64,000 bases of DNA, taken from assembly GCA_911728435.2 (NCBI GenBank), contig OU452214.1, positions 10,976,105 through 11,040,104 of the forward strand, in the 5' to 3' direction. Origin of the DNA: Apoderus coryli. Lineage: Eukaryota > Arthropoda > Insecta > Coleoptera > Attelabidae. The notes below the pieces were generated by a model. That model searched no databases, had not been told where the DNA came from, and worked only from the letters and a program-made list of their open reading frames with translations. Of the stretch, positions 36,701 to 42,721 are shown one piece after another; within the stretch, counting starts at the first letter, position 1; each line of letters starts with the position of its first letter. A program made the position numbers and the translations under genes.

Positions 36701-37368
36701 TCGGGTTTTCGCGAAATGTGATGTCCAGTTCTTTTGACGTTCGATCAGTTCACGACTGTTGAACTTACGTTCGGGTTTCTCGGGTTTTTTCGCTAGAGCT
36801 GGCTTTGGTCGCTCCTCAACTATCTGCGGATCGCCATTACTGAAACCTATCAAGAAATTACGCTATGCAAATCAAGTTTCTAATCAATTCAACTCACCAT
36901 TAGCCTTTCGGTTTTCATCGTTGATCCTCGGTGGTGACGGTGATCGCGACTTAACGTCACGCGTGTCACTATTCGCAGAACTACTTCGCGATCGATTCGT
37001 GATGTTCGGTGCACTTTTCACTGTCTGCAACGGAATCGCCACACGACTACTACTCAATGGTTTATGCGCATCGTCCACTCCTCCCAACTTCTCGAACATG
37101 GCACGTGCATTATTGAAGCGAGTCACATGCGACTCGGTACGCATTACTGTGACAGGTGTCACTGCTTCATCGTTCTGTTGCTTCGTCATCACATTCTTAC
37201 GGTTCGTTGGTGTGATGATTAGATCGTCCTTTTGGATCGCTGATGATGGCACTCGTGATTGGAATATGTTGGCTATTTCAGAGACTTTGGAGCCTTGGAA
37301 ACGAGCATGGGGTTTCTTATCGTCCATGGCTATTCGCTTTACTGGTGTAACAGGTTGAGAATGTTGGA
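6516..37368 (-). CDS. Spn: neurabin/spinophilin, whole coding region (19 exons)
   Basis: This is a scaffold that binds F-actin and protein phosphatase 1 at synapses and cell junctions. I joined 19 exons using GT and AG borders, and every splice phase agrees. From the Met at 37327 the product is 1762 residues. Order: N-terminal basic region with [12 protein letters not shown] (actin-binding type); acidic, Ser-rich middle; PP1 docking KVNF at 914-917; a PDZ domain at about 962-1050 with a GLGL binding loop at 971-974; a coiled coil with [20 protein letters not shown] (within 1152-1256); a Ser-rich linker; a C-terminal SAM domain at about 1662-1735 and a Lys/Glu tail. This order matches neurabin-1 and insect Spn. 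The first listed exon may be internal: an acceptor-like AG precedes it and an in-frame TAA lies 27 bases further upstream. An upstream non-coding or short coding exon may therefore be missing. Introns range from about 60 bases to 7.4 kb and the large ones are mostly repeats. Confidence 0.93.
6850..10850. repeat. 31-32 bp satellite filling the last Spn intron
   Basis: This is the same GAGGTCATTTTTTATGGAAA family as in 3280-6055, with local variants (ATTTTGGATGGAAAAATT, CATTTATTATTATGGAAA). It starts about 70 bases upstream of the exon 19 acceptor. It is interrupted by ACGTTTACGTCATTTACGAC patches. Confidence 0.9.
8265..8510. repeat. ACGTTTATGTCATTTACG-type patch inside the satellite
   Basis: Tandem ACGTTTATGTCATTTACG and TACATCATTATG variants replace the usual monomer. 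Shorter patches of the same type occur at 8835-8985, 9345-9385, 10020-10055, 10235-10275 and 10797-10855. They share only GTCATTT with the main monomer. Confidence 0.8.
10851..11285. other. intron 18 proximal part, no repeat
   Basis: Unique A+T-rich DNA between the satellite and the exon 18 donor. No gene or RNA seen. Confidence 0.4.
11286..11536 (-). CDS. Spn: Spn coding exon 18 (start of SAM)
   Basis: Donor GATCAG|gtgaga, phase 0. Three AGs (gtatag, aaaaag, taccag) within about 20 bases all give phase 1 and an open frame, so the start could be 11536, about 11527 or about 11518. It encodes [20 protein letters not shown], then [17 protein letters not shown], the beginning of the SAM domain. 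Confidence 0.88.
11600..11738 (-). CDS. Spn: Spn coding exon 17
   Basis: Acceptor ttaattatttag, donor AAAG|gtaagg. It encodes [20 protein letters not shown] and [20 protein letters not shown], helical sequence before the SAM domain. Confidence 0.9.
11792..12069 (-). CDS. Spn: Spn coding exon 16
   Basis: Acceptor ttttttgctag, phase 1 in; donor AAAAAG|gtaaga, phase 0 out. It encodes a Ser/Asn/Gln-rich linker ending in [12 protein letters not shown], which starts the next conserved helix. Confidence 0.88.
12774..12806 (+). other. hairpin-tail motif CTGAAGA..CCGAAACG
   Basis: CCTGAAGAAGACAACGTAAT followed by GTTGCCGAAACGTT. An imperfect hairpin lies between CTGAAGA and GAAACG, with AATAAA (TGAAATAAATG) about 30 bases further on. 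Related copies lie at 48111-48143 and 49135-49168. Confidence 0.6.
13153..13200 (+). pseudogene. tRNA-Ala(CGC)-like 5' half
   Basis: TGGCGTCATTGGTAGGGCG resembles the D-arm/A-box. It is followed by a perfect 5-bp anticodon stem TTCGC/GCGAA around the loop TTCGCAT, giving anticodon CGC. The T-arm is absent: the sequence runs into the ATCCCGCAAGGGATTT element instead. Confidence 0.55.
14254..14599 (-). CDS. Spn: Spn coding exon 15
   Basis: Acceptor ccccccattccag, donor CAAG|gtaaat. It encodes [19 protein letters not shown], a segment conserved in insect Spn, then a long Ser/Asp/His-rich stretch ([20 protein letters not shown]). Confidence 0.88.
14658..14899 (-). CDS. Spn: Spn coding exon 14
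   Basis: Acceptor attgtttcag, donor GCT|gtaagt. It encodes [20 protein letters not shown], then [20 protein letters not shown]. The LSDTE and SPDDDK parts are acidic sites of casein-kinase-2 type. Confidence 0.88.
14958..15273 (-). CDS. Spn: Spn coding exon 13 (coiled coil)
   Basis: Acceptor ataaatctccag, phase 0 in; donor ATTG|gtgagt, phase 1 out. It encodes [40 protein letters not shown] and [19 protein letters not shown]. These heptad-rich helices match the LEKKYNKAK region of neurabin. Confidence 0.94.
15378..15434 (-). CDS. Spn: Spn coding exon 12 (57-nt microexon)
   Basis: Acceptor aaaaatcaaacag, donor AATAAG|gtaagg. It is phase 0 on both sides, so it can be skipped without changing the frame. 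It encodes 19 residues with two Cys, [19 protein letters not shown]. Phase fit supports it, but family conservation of these residues cannot be checked here. Confidence 0.65.
15570..15682 (-). CDS. Spn: Spn coding exon 11
   Basis: Acceptor tttcttctag, donor GAG|gtgagc. It encodes an acidic Ser-rich linker, [20 protein letters not shown]. Confidence 0.88.
15743..15918 (-). CDS. Spn: Spn coding exon 10 (end of PDZ, coiled coil)
   Basis: Acceptor aataatttttag, phase 2 in; donor ACAA|gtatgt, phase 1 out. It encodes [11 protein letters not shown], the last PDZ strand, then [20 protein letters not shown], a helical segment conserved after the neurabin PDZ. Confidence 0.93.
15919..16690. other. intron 9 proximal part, no gene
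   Basis: An A-rich block (16160-16260) and unique A+T-rich DNA with GTACAATTATACGGGTTCAC, which recurs at about 17497. A short ORF at 15975 carries an oligo-Lys tail from the A-rich block and is unsupported. Confidence 0.35.
16690..17480 (+). repeat. three tandem copies of the ATCCCGCAAGGGATTT element
   Basis: Each copy has an A-rich head, then TATAACCCTCAATGACTTTT, GTCATAGATAAGAC, AACGACTGGGAAATCCCGCA, GGGATTTCTTG(C/T)TAACTATA. Two continue with AAACTGTAAAAATAG and GTGTGCGAGTTAACTTAAA. They start at about 16700, 17015 and 17310. The third is truncated. Confidence 0.85.
17679..17814 (-). CDS. Spn: Spn coding exon 9 (PDZ core)
   Basis: Acceptor tttctgatag, donor CTTAG|gtaact. It encodes [20 protein letters not shown] then [18 protein letters not shown], the PDZ beta-C to alpha-B region. 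Confidence 0.95.
17990..18218 (-). CDS. Spn: Spn coding exon 8 (PP1 site, start of PDZ)
   Basis: Acceptor gtgtcaacag, phase 0 in; donor CTGG|gtaagt, phase 1 out. It starts VNF, completing KVNF. It continues with [19 protein letters not shown] and [14 protein letters not shown], nearly invariant in neurabins, and begins the PDZ with [20 protein letters not shown]. Confidence 0.95.
18283..18500 (-). CDS. Spn: Spn coding exon 7 (upstream half of PP1 site)
   Basis: Acceptor ttaattctag, phase 1 in; donor ACGAAG|gtatat, phase 0 out. It encodes [19 protein letters not shown], conserved upstream of the PP1 site, an Asp run and [10 protein letters not shown]. The last Lys is the first residue of the KVNF docking motif. 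Confidence 0.92.
18660..19228. repeat. T-rich tract and approximately 45 bp minisatellite
   Basis: Poly-T runs (18690-18860) lead into about nine copies of TTTGAGAAAAGAATTAAAAA followed by TTGTCATTT and a T run, ending about 40 bases before the exon 6 donor. It lies in the exon 6/7 intron. Confidence 0.85.
19270..19658 (-). CDS. Spn: Spn coding exon 6
   Basis: Acceptor catttccag, phase 2 in; donor ATTG|gtatgt, phase 1 out. It encodes [20 protein letters not shown] and [14 protein letters not shown], then an acidic Ser-rich stretch with QEEEEGM. The open frame continues upstream to 19726, but the joined phase requires the acceptor at 19659-19660. Confidence 0.85.
19960..20480 (+). other. two decayed ORF pieces of unknown origin
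   Basis: Frame 19984-20256 gives a basic 90-residue peptide containing [13 protein letters not shown] and [15 protein letters not shown] second frame, open from about 20267 to the TAG at 20479-20481, contains [20 protein letters not shown] and ends in a Ser/Asp/Glu-rich tail. They look like remnants of one protein, perhaps from a transposon, but I cannot name a family. They lie antisense to Spn inside its intron. Confidence 0.25.
20578..20814. mobile_element. foldback (MITE-like) element
   Basis: The termini AACTTTTTAATAA and TTATTAAAAAGTT are perfect inverted repeats. Inside them, CTCGTAGATATGGGGTGCGA..CGAGG on the left is matched inversely by CGAGGGGTCGCACCCTATAT on the right, giving arms of about 70 bp around a spacer of about 85 bp. 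Single left-arm copies also flank it at 20477-20520 and 20843-20890. No coding capacity. Confidence 0.7.
20920..21700. repeat. G-rich approximately 20 bp minisatellite
   Basis: About 40 imperfect copies of CTAGGATGGGCTGGGTCGGG, in sharp contrast to the A+T-rich surroundings. It lies in the exon 5/6 intron. Confidence 0.9.
21700..22744. other. non-repetitive intron stretch
   Basis: No conserved ORF. A more balanced base composition at 21710-22000 (GAGCCGCATTGACGCG, then GTCGGAGCTCCTCCGAATCG) could be decayed transposon coding sequence, but no family is recognisable. Confidence 0.35.
22745..25340 (-). repeat. tandem array made from the exon 5/intron border
   Basis: There are six units starting AAATATTTACACGA(T/C)AGTCC at about 22749, 23339, 23700, 24317, 24729 and 25138. 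Unit lengths are 360-620 bp, varying through TG-rich inserts. Each holds GGAGTAATTAGCGAGCAGTC and GGAGCAACGGCGTCTTTAGT. Three units also contain the intron start GATACTCACTTGCTAC plus the exon 5 end AAATTCTCCGCCTCATCTGG on the plus strand, at about 23556-23598, 23909-23951 and 24520-24562. A fourth (22867-22891) keeps the exon piece only. One unit has had its middle replaced by the GGGCTAGGATGGGCTG repeat. Confidence 0.9.
24780..25078. repeat. G-rich approximately 20 bp minisatellite (second block)
   Basis: Tandem CTAGGATGGGCTGGGTCGG variants, the same family as 20920-21700, are inserted inside one unit of the exon 5-derived array. Confidence 0.85.
25353..25963 (-). CDS. Spn: Spn coding exon 5
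   Basis: Acceptor atattttcag|ATG in phase 0; donor AGCAA|gtgagtat in phase 2. It encodes about 203 residues, Ser/Asp-rich, with tandem STDSD and SIDSD sequences, [12 protein letters not shown] and a C-terminal [11 protein letters not shown]. The last 36 or so coding bases plus the donor have been copied several times into the downstream intron. Confidence 0.9.
26080..28200. repeat. TG-rich array with an embedded AGTTTAATTAACTTTTAAG unit
   Basis: This is intron between exons 4 and 5. TGTGTTTTTGTGTATGTG low-complexity DNA is broken by about four copies of a conserved unit: ACTAAAGTTTAATTAACTTT, AGATAAGCAGCACTTTT, ATCACGAGTGACTTTTTGTC, AAAAATTAAGTTTTTAG (at about 26793, 27253, 27782 and 28083). 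The same unit recurs at 33.9-34.1 kb and throughout 37.8-41.8 kb. Lys/Thr/His-rich and Cys/Val/Phe-rich ORFs are artefacts. Confidence 0.85.
28279..28583 (-). CDS. Spn: Spn coding exon 4
   Basis: Acceptor ttctcttccag, donor TCT|gtaagtg, phase 1 in and 0 out. It encodes an acidic stretch ([20 protein letters not shown]), then [18 protein letters not shown]. Confidence 0.85.
28638..28784 (-). CDS. Spn: Spn coding exon 3
   Basis: Acceptor tctgtttgcag, phase 1 in and out, donor GAAG|gtaag. It encodes [20 protein letters not shown] and [14 protein letters not shown], a polar linker. Confidence 0.85.
28812..28930 (+). pseudogene. LINE reverse transcriptase remnant
   Basis: The frame from 28812 reads [13 protein letters not shown] and continues [23 protein letters not shown] is a signature of non-LTR retrotransposon reverse transcriptases, just before the catalytic YxDD block. 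The FxDD part is lost or scrambled and the frame degenerates after about 28930. The fragment lies antisense to Spn and ends only about 12 bases from the exon 3 acceptor. Confidence 0.7.
28931..29499. other. A+T-rich intron sequence between LINE remnant and TG array
   Basis: No gene is visible. A short 61-codon ORF (28948-29133) is Lys/Leu-rich and unsupported. At about 29240-29480 the sequence resembles a non-autonomous element end (CAGACTGTCCCAAAAA) but no partner end was found. Confidence 0.35.
29500..34310. repeat. TG/GAGTGTAAG-rich array with an embedded approximately 65 bp unit
   Basis: This intron section is low-complexity TTTTTTGAGTGTAAG, TGTGTCTGTG and similar. It is interrupted by copies of a conserved unit beginning TTTCAAAGCTATTTATTTAT and running to CACCTAGTCAATTTGTGTG at about 29617, 29938, 31279, 31426, 31678, 32940, 33485 and 33630. 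A unique A+T-rich gap (31750-32750) separates two parts. Long ORFs here are repeat translation. Confidence 0.8.
34311..36165 (+). repeat. 388-399 bp tandem repeat, about 4.8 copies
   Basis: The landmark CACAGTAGTT (one copy CACAGTCGTT) starts units at 34311, 34699, 35087, 35485 and 35884, giving spacings of 388, 388, 398 and 399. Each unit contains CCACTCACAAGGTGAGAATT, ACGCCACGTTGGCCACTAAA and TCTCTCTTCCCG in the same order. The last copy stops about 40 bases before the exon 2 donor. Confidence 0.9.
36205..36846 (-). CDS. Spn: Spn coding exon 2 (basic actin-binding region)
   Basis: Acceptor cttgatag, phase 1 in and 1 out, donor TTTAG|gtgagt. It encodes the conserved [19 protein letters not shown] segment followed by RYNSDPNK, diagnostic for neurabins. 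Ser/Pro-rich and acidic low-complexity sequence follows, with a five-Asn run. Confidence 0.9.
36898..37368 (-). CDS. Spn: Spn coding exon 1 (N-terminal, KVSEIANIF motif)
   Basis: It encodes residues 1-143 from ATG 37325-37327; 41 more in-frame bases ([13 protein letters not shown]) precede the Met up to an acceptor (ttccttccag). [14 protein letters not shown] matches the N-terminal motif of insect Spn. Ser/Pro-rich RSPSPPR follows. The donor is ATG|gtgagt in phase 1. Whether the Met is the true start or the exon continues a longer N-terminus cannot be settled here. Confidence 0.85.
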
Positions 37369-37650
37369 CTGGAAGGAAGAATAATGTAAATTACCCATGA
37401 GGAAGACAGCGAGTTGAACTTATAGCTTCCCGTGATATGATTTCCCCAACCCTGATCATAATAAATAAAGTTGTAGGACTGTCAACTCAATAATATTTTC
37501 ATCAGACGACATGGCAACATCCAAGGCCAAGAGCAGCACAGCTTTAACGAGTGCTGATGATAACTGGATTGATCAACGACTTATGCAATCCAGTATGACG
37601 ATCACAACAGGGAAAGAACCTAAGGCGAAAGCTTAACATCGAATCCCTAA
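37369..37650. other. upstream flank of Spn exon 1
   Basis: Unique DNA. A plus-strand 42-codon frame (37509-37637) beginning MATSKAKSSTALTSADDNW has protein-like composition. It runs into AATCCCTAAAGGATAACCGA, the piece also found at the mariner 5' edge. It may be transposon-derived; I cannot name it. Confidence 0.3.
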
Positions 37651-37669
37651 AGGATAACCGAGCGAAACT

Positions 37670-39895
37670 GATTGTGTGTGTTTTGTCTGGATGTTTTTTG
37701 TGTATGTGTGTTTTTGTATGTGTTTTTTGTGAATTTTATGTGTTTTTTCTGTTTTTTGTGCGTGTGTGTTTTCATGTTTTTGTGTATGAGTTTTTGAGTG
37801 TTTTTTTGTGTGTTTTTTCGCACATCTACTAAAGTTTAATTAACTTTTAAGATAAGCAGCACTTTTTGTCGAAAAATTAAGTTTTTAGTCCATTGTGTGT
37901 GTTTTTTTTGTATTTATTTTTGTGTTTTTTAAAAGATTTTTCTGTTTTTTGTGTGAGTTTTTTGCGTATGAGTTTTTGATGGTTCTTTTGTGTGTTTTTT
38001 TGCATATCTACTATGACTTTTTGTGTATTTGTCTTTGTATGTGTTTTTTGTGAAATTTATGTGTTTTTTCTGTTTTTTGTGCGTGTGTGTTTTCATGTTT
38101 TAATGTATGAGTTTTTGAGTGTTCTTTTGTGTGTTTAATTAACTTTTACGATAAGCAGCACTTTTTGTCGAAAAATTAAGCTTTTAGTGCATTGTGTGTG
38201 TGTGTGTATTTTTTGTGTATGTTCTTTTGTGTGTTTTTTTGCATATCTACTACGACTTTTTGTGTTTATTTTTGTGTGTTTTTGAGGAATTTTTCTGTTT
38301 TTTGTGCGTGTGTGTTTTCGTGTTTTTTGTATGTGTTTTTTGCGTATGAGTTTTTGAGTGTTCTTTTGTGTGTTTTTTTGCATATCTACTATGACTTTTT
38401 GTGTTTTTTTGGGTGTATTTGTGTGTGTGTGTGTGTTTTTTGTGTTTTTGGAAGATTTTCTGTTTCCTGTGCGTGAGTTTTCGTGTATGAATTTTTGAGT
38501 GTTCTTTTGTGTGGTTTTTTGCATATCTACTATGACTTTTTGTGGGTTTTTTTGGGTGTATTTGTGTGTGTGTTTTTGGAAGATTTTCTGTTTTTTGTGC
38601 GTGTGTTTTCGTGTTTTTTATGTGTTTTTTGCGTATGAGTTTTTGAGTGTTCTTGTGTGTGTTTTTTTGCATATCTACTATGACTTTTTGTGTTTATTTT
38701 TGTGTTTTTGGAAGATTTTTCTGTTTTTTGTGCGTGTGTGCTTTCGTGTTTTTTGTATGTGTTTTTTGCGTATGAGTTTTTGAGTGTTCTTTTATGTGTT
38801 TTTTTGGCATATCTACTACGACTTTTTGTGTGTGTTTTTTTGTGTTTATTTTTGTGTGATTTTTGGGGATTTGTCTGTTTTTGTGCGTGTGTGTTTTCGT
38901 GTTTTTTGTGTGTGTTTTTTGCGTATGAGTTTTTGAGTGTTCTTTTGTATGCTTTTCGCACATCTACTAAAGTTTAATTAACTTTTCAATAAAAGCAGCA
39001 CTTAACATCAAATCCCTAAAGGACAATCGAGCGAAACTGTGTTTCCAACAAACACTGCGCCGTTTGGTCCATTGTGTGTTTTTGTCTAGATGTTCTTTTT
39101 TGTATGTGTTTTTTGTGAATTTTATGTGTGTTTTTCTGTTTTTTTGTGCGTGATTGTTTTGGTGTTTTTATGTATGAGTTTTTGAGTGTTCTTTTGTGTG
39201 TTTTTTCGCAGATCTACTAAAGTTTAGTTAACTCTTAAGATAAGCAGCACTTTTTGTCGAAAAATTAAGTTTTTAGTCCATTGTGTGTGTGTTTTTTGTG
39301 TATGTGTGTGTTATTTTGTGTGTTTTTTACATATCTACTATGACTTTTTGTGTGTGTTTTTTTTTGTATTTATTTTTGTGTTTTTTGGCGTGTGTTTTCG
39401 TGTTTTTTTGTGTGTGTTTTTTCGTTTTTGAGTGTCCTTTTCGCACATCTACTAAAGTTTAATTAACTTTTCAAGATAAGCAGCACTTAACACCAAATCC
39501 CTAAAGGACAACCGAGCGAAACTGTGTTTTCAACAAACACTGCGCAGTTTGGACCATTGTGTGTTTTTTGTCTAGATGTTTTTTTGTGTATGTGTGTTTT
39601 TGTATGTGTTTTTATGTTTTTTGTGAATTTTATGTGTGTTTTTTCTGTTTTGTTGTGCGTGTGTTTTCGTGTTTTTTTGTATGAGTATTTGAGTGTTCTT
39701 TTGTGTGTTTTGTCGCACATCTACTAAAGTTTAATTAACTCTTAAGATAAGCAGCACTTTTTGTCGAAAAATTAAGTTTTTAGTCCATTGTGTTTCTTTT
39801 TTGTGTATGTGTGTGTTCTTTTGTATGAGTTTTTGAGTGTTCTTTTGTGTGCTTTTCGCACATCTACTAAAGTTTAATTAACTTTTAAATATAAG
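37670..39895. repeat. TG-rich array with AGTTTAATTAACTTTTAAG units
   Basis: The same composite array as 26.1-28.2 kb. Units at about 37818, 38130, 38965, 39215, 39459 and 39720 carry AGTTTAATTAACTTTT, GATAAGCAGCACTT and GTCGAAAAATTAAGTTTTTA. Two units (38995 and 39480) also carry AATCCCTAAAGGACAA(C/T)CGA and CCAACAAACACTGCGC, which match the 5' edge of the mariner at 39900. Lys/Thr/His ORFs on the minus strand are repeat translation. Confidence 0.85.
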
Positions 39896-40890
39896 CAGCA
39901 CTTAACATCAAATCCCTAAAGGCCAACCGAGCGAAACTGTGTTTCCAACAAACACTACGCCGTTTGGCCACCAAAGAGACGTTGCCAAGAGTGGCCGACC
40001 CCGGAGCGCCCTTTCTGCCGAGAAAATCGCCGCTGTTGCCGAGGATGTCGAGCTGTCGCCGGAAACATCGACCAGACGCCGTGCCACGCAATTAGCCATC
40101 AGCCGGACGTCCCTAAGACGAATTTTGGTCAAAGACCTGCGCATGTTCCCGTACAAAGTCCAGTCCGTGCATCAGCTGTTGCCGCCGACCGCCAAACGCG
40201 CGTAACCTACACCCTCAATCTCGAGGAAGAAGTGAACGATTTTTCGACCAAAATCATAATGAGCGATGAGCGATGATTTCCACCTCAGCGGGTACGTGAA
40301 CAAGCAAAACTATCGCTTCTAGGGCACCGAAAATCCACGAGTGATGCACGAGGAGCCATTACACCCGCTGGAGGAGTCATTGGGCAATTTTTTTCGAGAA
40401 TACCACTGGCCAAACGACAACAGTGGACTGTGTGCGCTATAGGGCCATGTTGACCGAGTTTTTTCTGCCACAATTGGACGAATTAGGACTGAGGGACATG
40501 TGGTTCCAACAGGACGAAGCAACGGCACACACTGTGCGAGCCACAACCGATATTCCGAAGGCTGCATCTCTCGTTTTGGCGATTTACACTGTCCCTTGCG
40601 ATCGCCCGATTTAAGCGTTCCAGAATTTTTTTTGTAGGCTTTTTTGAAGTCCCGTATTTACGTGAACAACCCCGAGAAGCCCTCAAAGACAACATTCGAC
40701 ACGAGCGCGAGAGAATCTGTCGCCCAAAGTCATGCAAAATGCCGATATAATCTCTCTCGACTTGACCAATAAAATTGTAAAGGTTCAAATAAACATAATC
40801 AAAAAACAGAATCGAGGTAGTTTTACATTTAGAAGAAAAAAACAGAGCCAAACAACATCGGATGACTACTTTTGGGTTCACCTTGTACAA
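39896..40890 (+). pseudogene. mariner/Tc1-type transposase, inactivated
   Basis: DDE transposase of the insect mariner-like group. Frame 39939-40205 carries the helix-turn-helix part, KSGRPRSALSAEKIAAVAED and RRATQLAISRTSLRRILVKD then MFPYKVQ. Later frames give SGYVNKQNY and GTENPRVMHEEPLHP (shifted), MWFQQDEATAHTVRATTD with the second catalytic Asp, and RSPDLSVPEFFL then a TAG where Trp is usual. A small duplication (GAGCGATGAGCGATGA at 40259-40276) breaks the frame at the first catalytic Asp. The 3' end TTTTGGGTTCACCTTGTACA (about 40870) resembles a terminal inverted repeat; the 5' terminus is replaced by the TG array. Confidence 0.85.
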
Positions 40891-41101
40891 AACTTTAAGA
40901 GCCGCCATTAATGAGACGTAACTTGGCAATATTTCCCAACTTTGGTCAAAAGCAGCAGATTGACTGAGTTTCTATCAATTTTTCAGCGCATAAAACCTGT
41001 CAGAGTATGATTAAAATTAAAAGGAAACCAACACATATCGTCTACTTATTTGTTAAACATATTTTACAATGTTATATCAGAATATTTGATGGAATTTACG
41101 T

Positions 41102-41380
41102 TATCATGCGAGAGATATAAAAGCCTGTGTCGTGTAAGACGCTAATCGCTAATTTTTAAGCTTTATTTGATCAAATTTATTATAATATCTCTACTAGTAA
41201 TGTACCAAAAATGAATTTTATCAATATCATAACTAGAAAACATCATTTCGATACCAGCAAACAATGCCCAGACAGAATAAGTAAAATAAAATTGATAAAG
41301 GGCTATTGGCGTCATTGAATAAGCGTATGCTTCGCATGCCGAAGGTTCTGAGTTCGAATCTTAGTTCTGGCAATATTTTT
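41102..41380 (+). mobile_element. SINE-like element with tRNA-Ala-like 3' end, copy 1
   Basis: It begins TTATCATGCGAGAGATATAA and shares with copy 2 AAGCCTGTGTCGTGTAAGAC, GAAAACATCATTTCGATA and AATGCCCAGACAGAATAA. It ends in a tRNA-like module (about 41306-41372): D-arm GGCGTCATTGAATAAGC, loop TTCGCAT (anticodon CGC) and T-arm CTGAGTTCGAATCTTAG, followed by a T run. Confidence 0.75.
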
Positions 41381-41589
41381 TTTCTTCTAATTATTGTTGC
41401 TTTGAAGTAAAACTACCGATTTAGACAGTAAATAGTGGAAATGTGATGACTATTATGCATCTAGGATACTTTCAGAGGATAGCGGCACTTCCGGTTATAG
41501 CGGAAATCGATAACAACTTGGGTATTTCAAATAGAACAACGCACGTATTTTATTTATTGAATTTTCGGATTCTACAAAAAAAATTATAC

Positions 41590-42418
41590 CTTATATTGTG
41601 TATGTGTTTTTATGTGTTTTTTGTGAATTTTATGTTTTTTGTGCATGTGTGTATTCGCGTTTTTGTTTGTATGAGTTTTTGAGTGTTCTTTTATGTGTTT
41701 TTTCGCACATCTACTAAAGTTTAATTAACTTTTAAGGTAAACAGCACTTTTTGTCGAAAAATTAAGTTTTAACTCCATTGTGTATGTGTGTGTTTTTTGT
41801 TTGTATGTGTTCTTTTGTGTTTTTTTGCATATCTACTATGACTTTTTGTGTGTATATTTTTGTGTGTTTTTTGGGGGATTTTTCTGTTTTTTTGTGCGTG
41901 TGTGTTTTCGTGTTTTTTGTGTGTTTTTGCGTATGAGTTTTTGAGTGTTCTTTTGTGTGCTTTTCGCACAGCAACTAAAGTTTAAATTACTTTTCAATAT
42001 TCCATTGTGTTTTTCCTGTTTTTTGTGCGTGTGTTTTTTGTGTATGTTTGTGTTTTTTGTTTGTGTGTTTTCGTGTGTTTTTTTGCATATGTACTATGAC
42101 TGTTTTTTGTGCGTGTGTGTTTTCGTGTTTTTTGTGTTTTGTGTATGAGTTTTTGAGTGTTTTTTGCATATCTACTATGACTTTTTGTGTGTGTTATCTG
42201 TGTTTATTTTTGTGTGTTTTTGGGGGATTTTTCTGTTTTTTGTGCGTGTGTGTTTTCGTGTTTTTTGTGTGTGTTTTTTATGTAAGAGTTTTTGAGTGTT
42301 CTTTTGTGTGTTTTTTTGCATATCTACTATGACTTTTTGTGTGTGTTTTTTTGGGGGATTTTTCTGTTTTTTGTGCGTGTGTTTTCGTGTTTTTTGTGTA
42401 TGAGTTTTTGAATGTTCT
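41590..42418. repeat. TG-rich array between the two tRNA-like elements
   Basis: Same composition as 37.7-39.9 kb, with an AGTTTAATTAACTTTTAAG unit at about 41715 and GCATATCTACTATGACTTTT repeated at about 41828, 42085, 42167 and 42318. Confidence 0.8.
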
Positions 42419-42721
42419 TTATCATGTGAGAGATATAAAAGCCTGTGTCGTGTAAGACGCTAATCGTTAATTTTTAACCTTTATTTGATCAAATTTATTA
42501 TATCTCGACGAATATATCTACCTAAAATGATTAGTTTTACCTATACAAGGAATTTTCTCAATACCATAGCTGGAAAACATCATTTCGATATCAGCAAAGG
42601 ATGCCCAGGCAGAATAACTATAATAAATTCGATAAAGGGCCTTTGGCGTCATTGATAGAGCGTATGCTTCGCATACCGAAGGTTCTGAGTTCGAATCCCA
42701 GCTTTGGCAATATTTTTTTTA
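42419..42721 (+). mobile_element. SINE-like element with tRNA-Ala-like 3' end, copy 2
   Basis: Direct repeat of copy 1. The tRNA-like end at about 42643-42713 is better preserved: GGCGTCATTGATAGAGC, TTCGCAT loop and CTGAGTTCGAATCCCAG T-arm with a B-box, then T8. The acceptor stem pairs poorly and the anticodon stem is weak, so it is not a working tRNA gene. Confidence 0.75.

Noticed and set aside
36402..37358. Plus-strand ORFs across Spn exons 1 and 2
   Set aside because: Antisense shadows; the minus-strand frames have neurabin motifs and splice sites.
26383..39000. Minus-strand ORFs rich in Lys, Thr, His and Asn
   Set aside because: These are the other strand of the same TG-rich arrays, with no non-repeat sequence conserved.
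42643..42713. Functional tRNA-Ala gene
   Set aside because: Acceptor stem does not pair and the anticodon stem is weak; the module is the tail of a repeated element.
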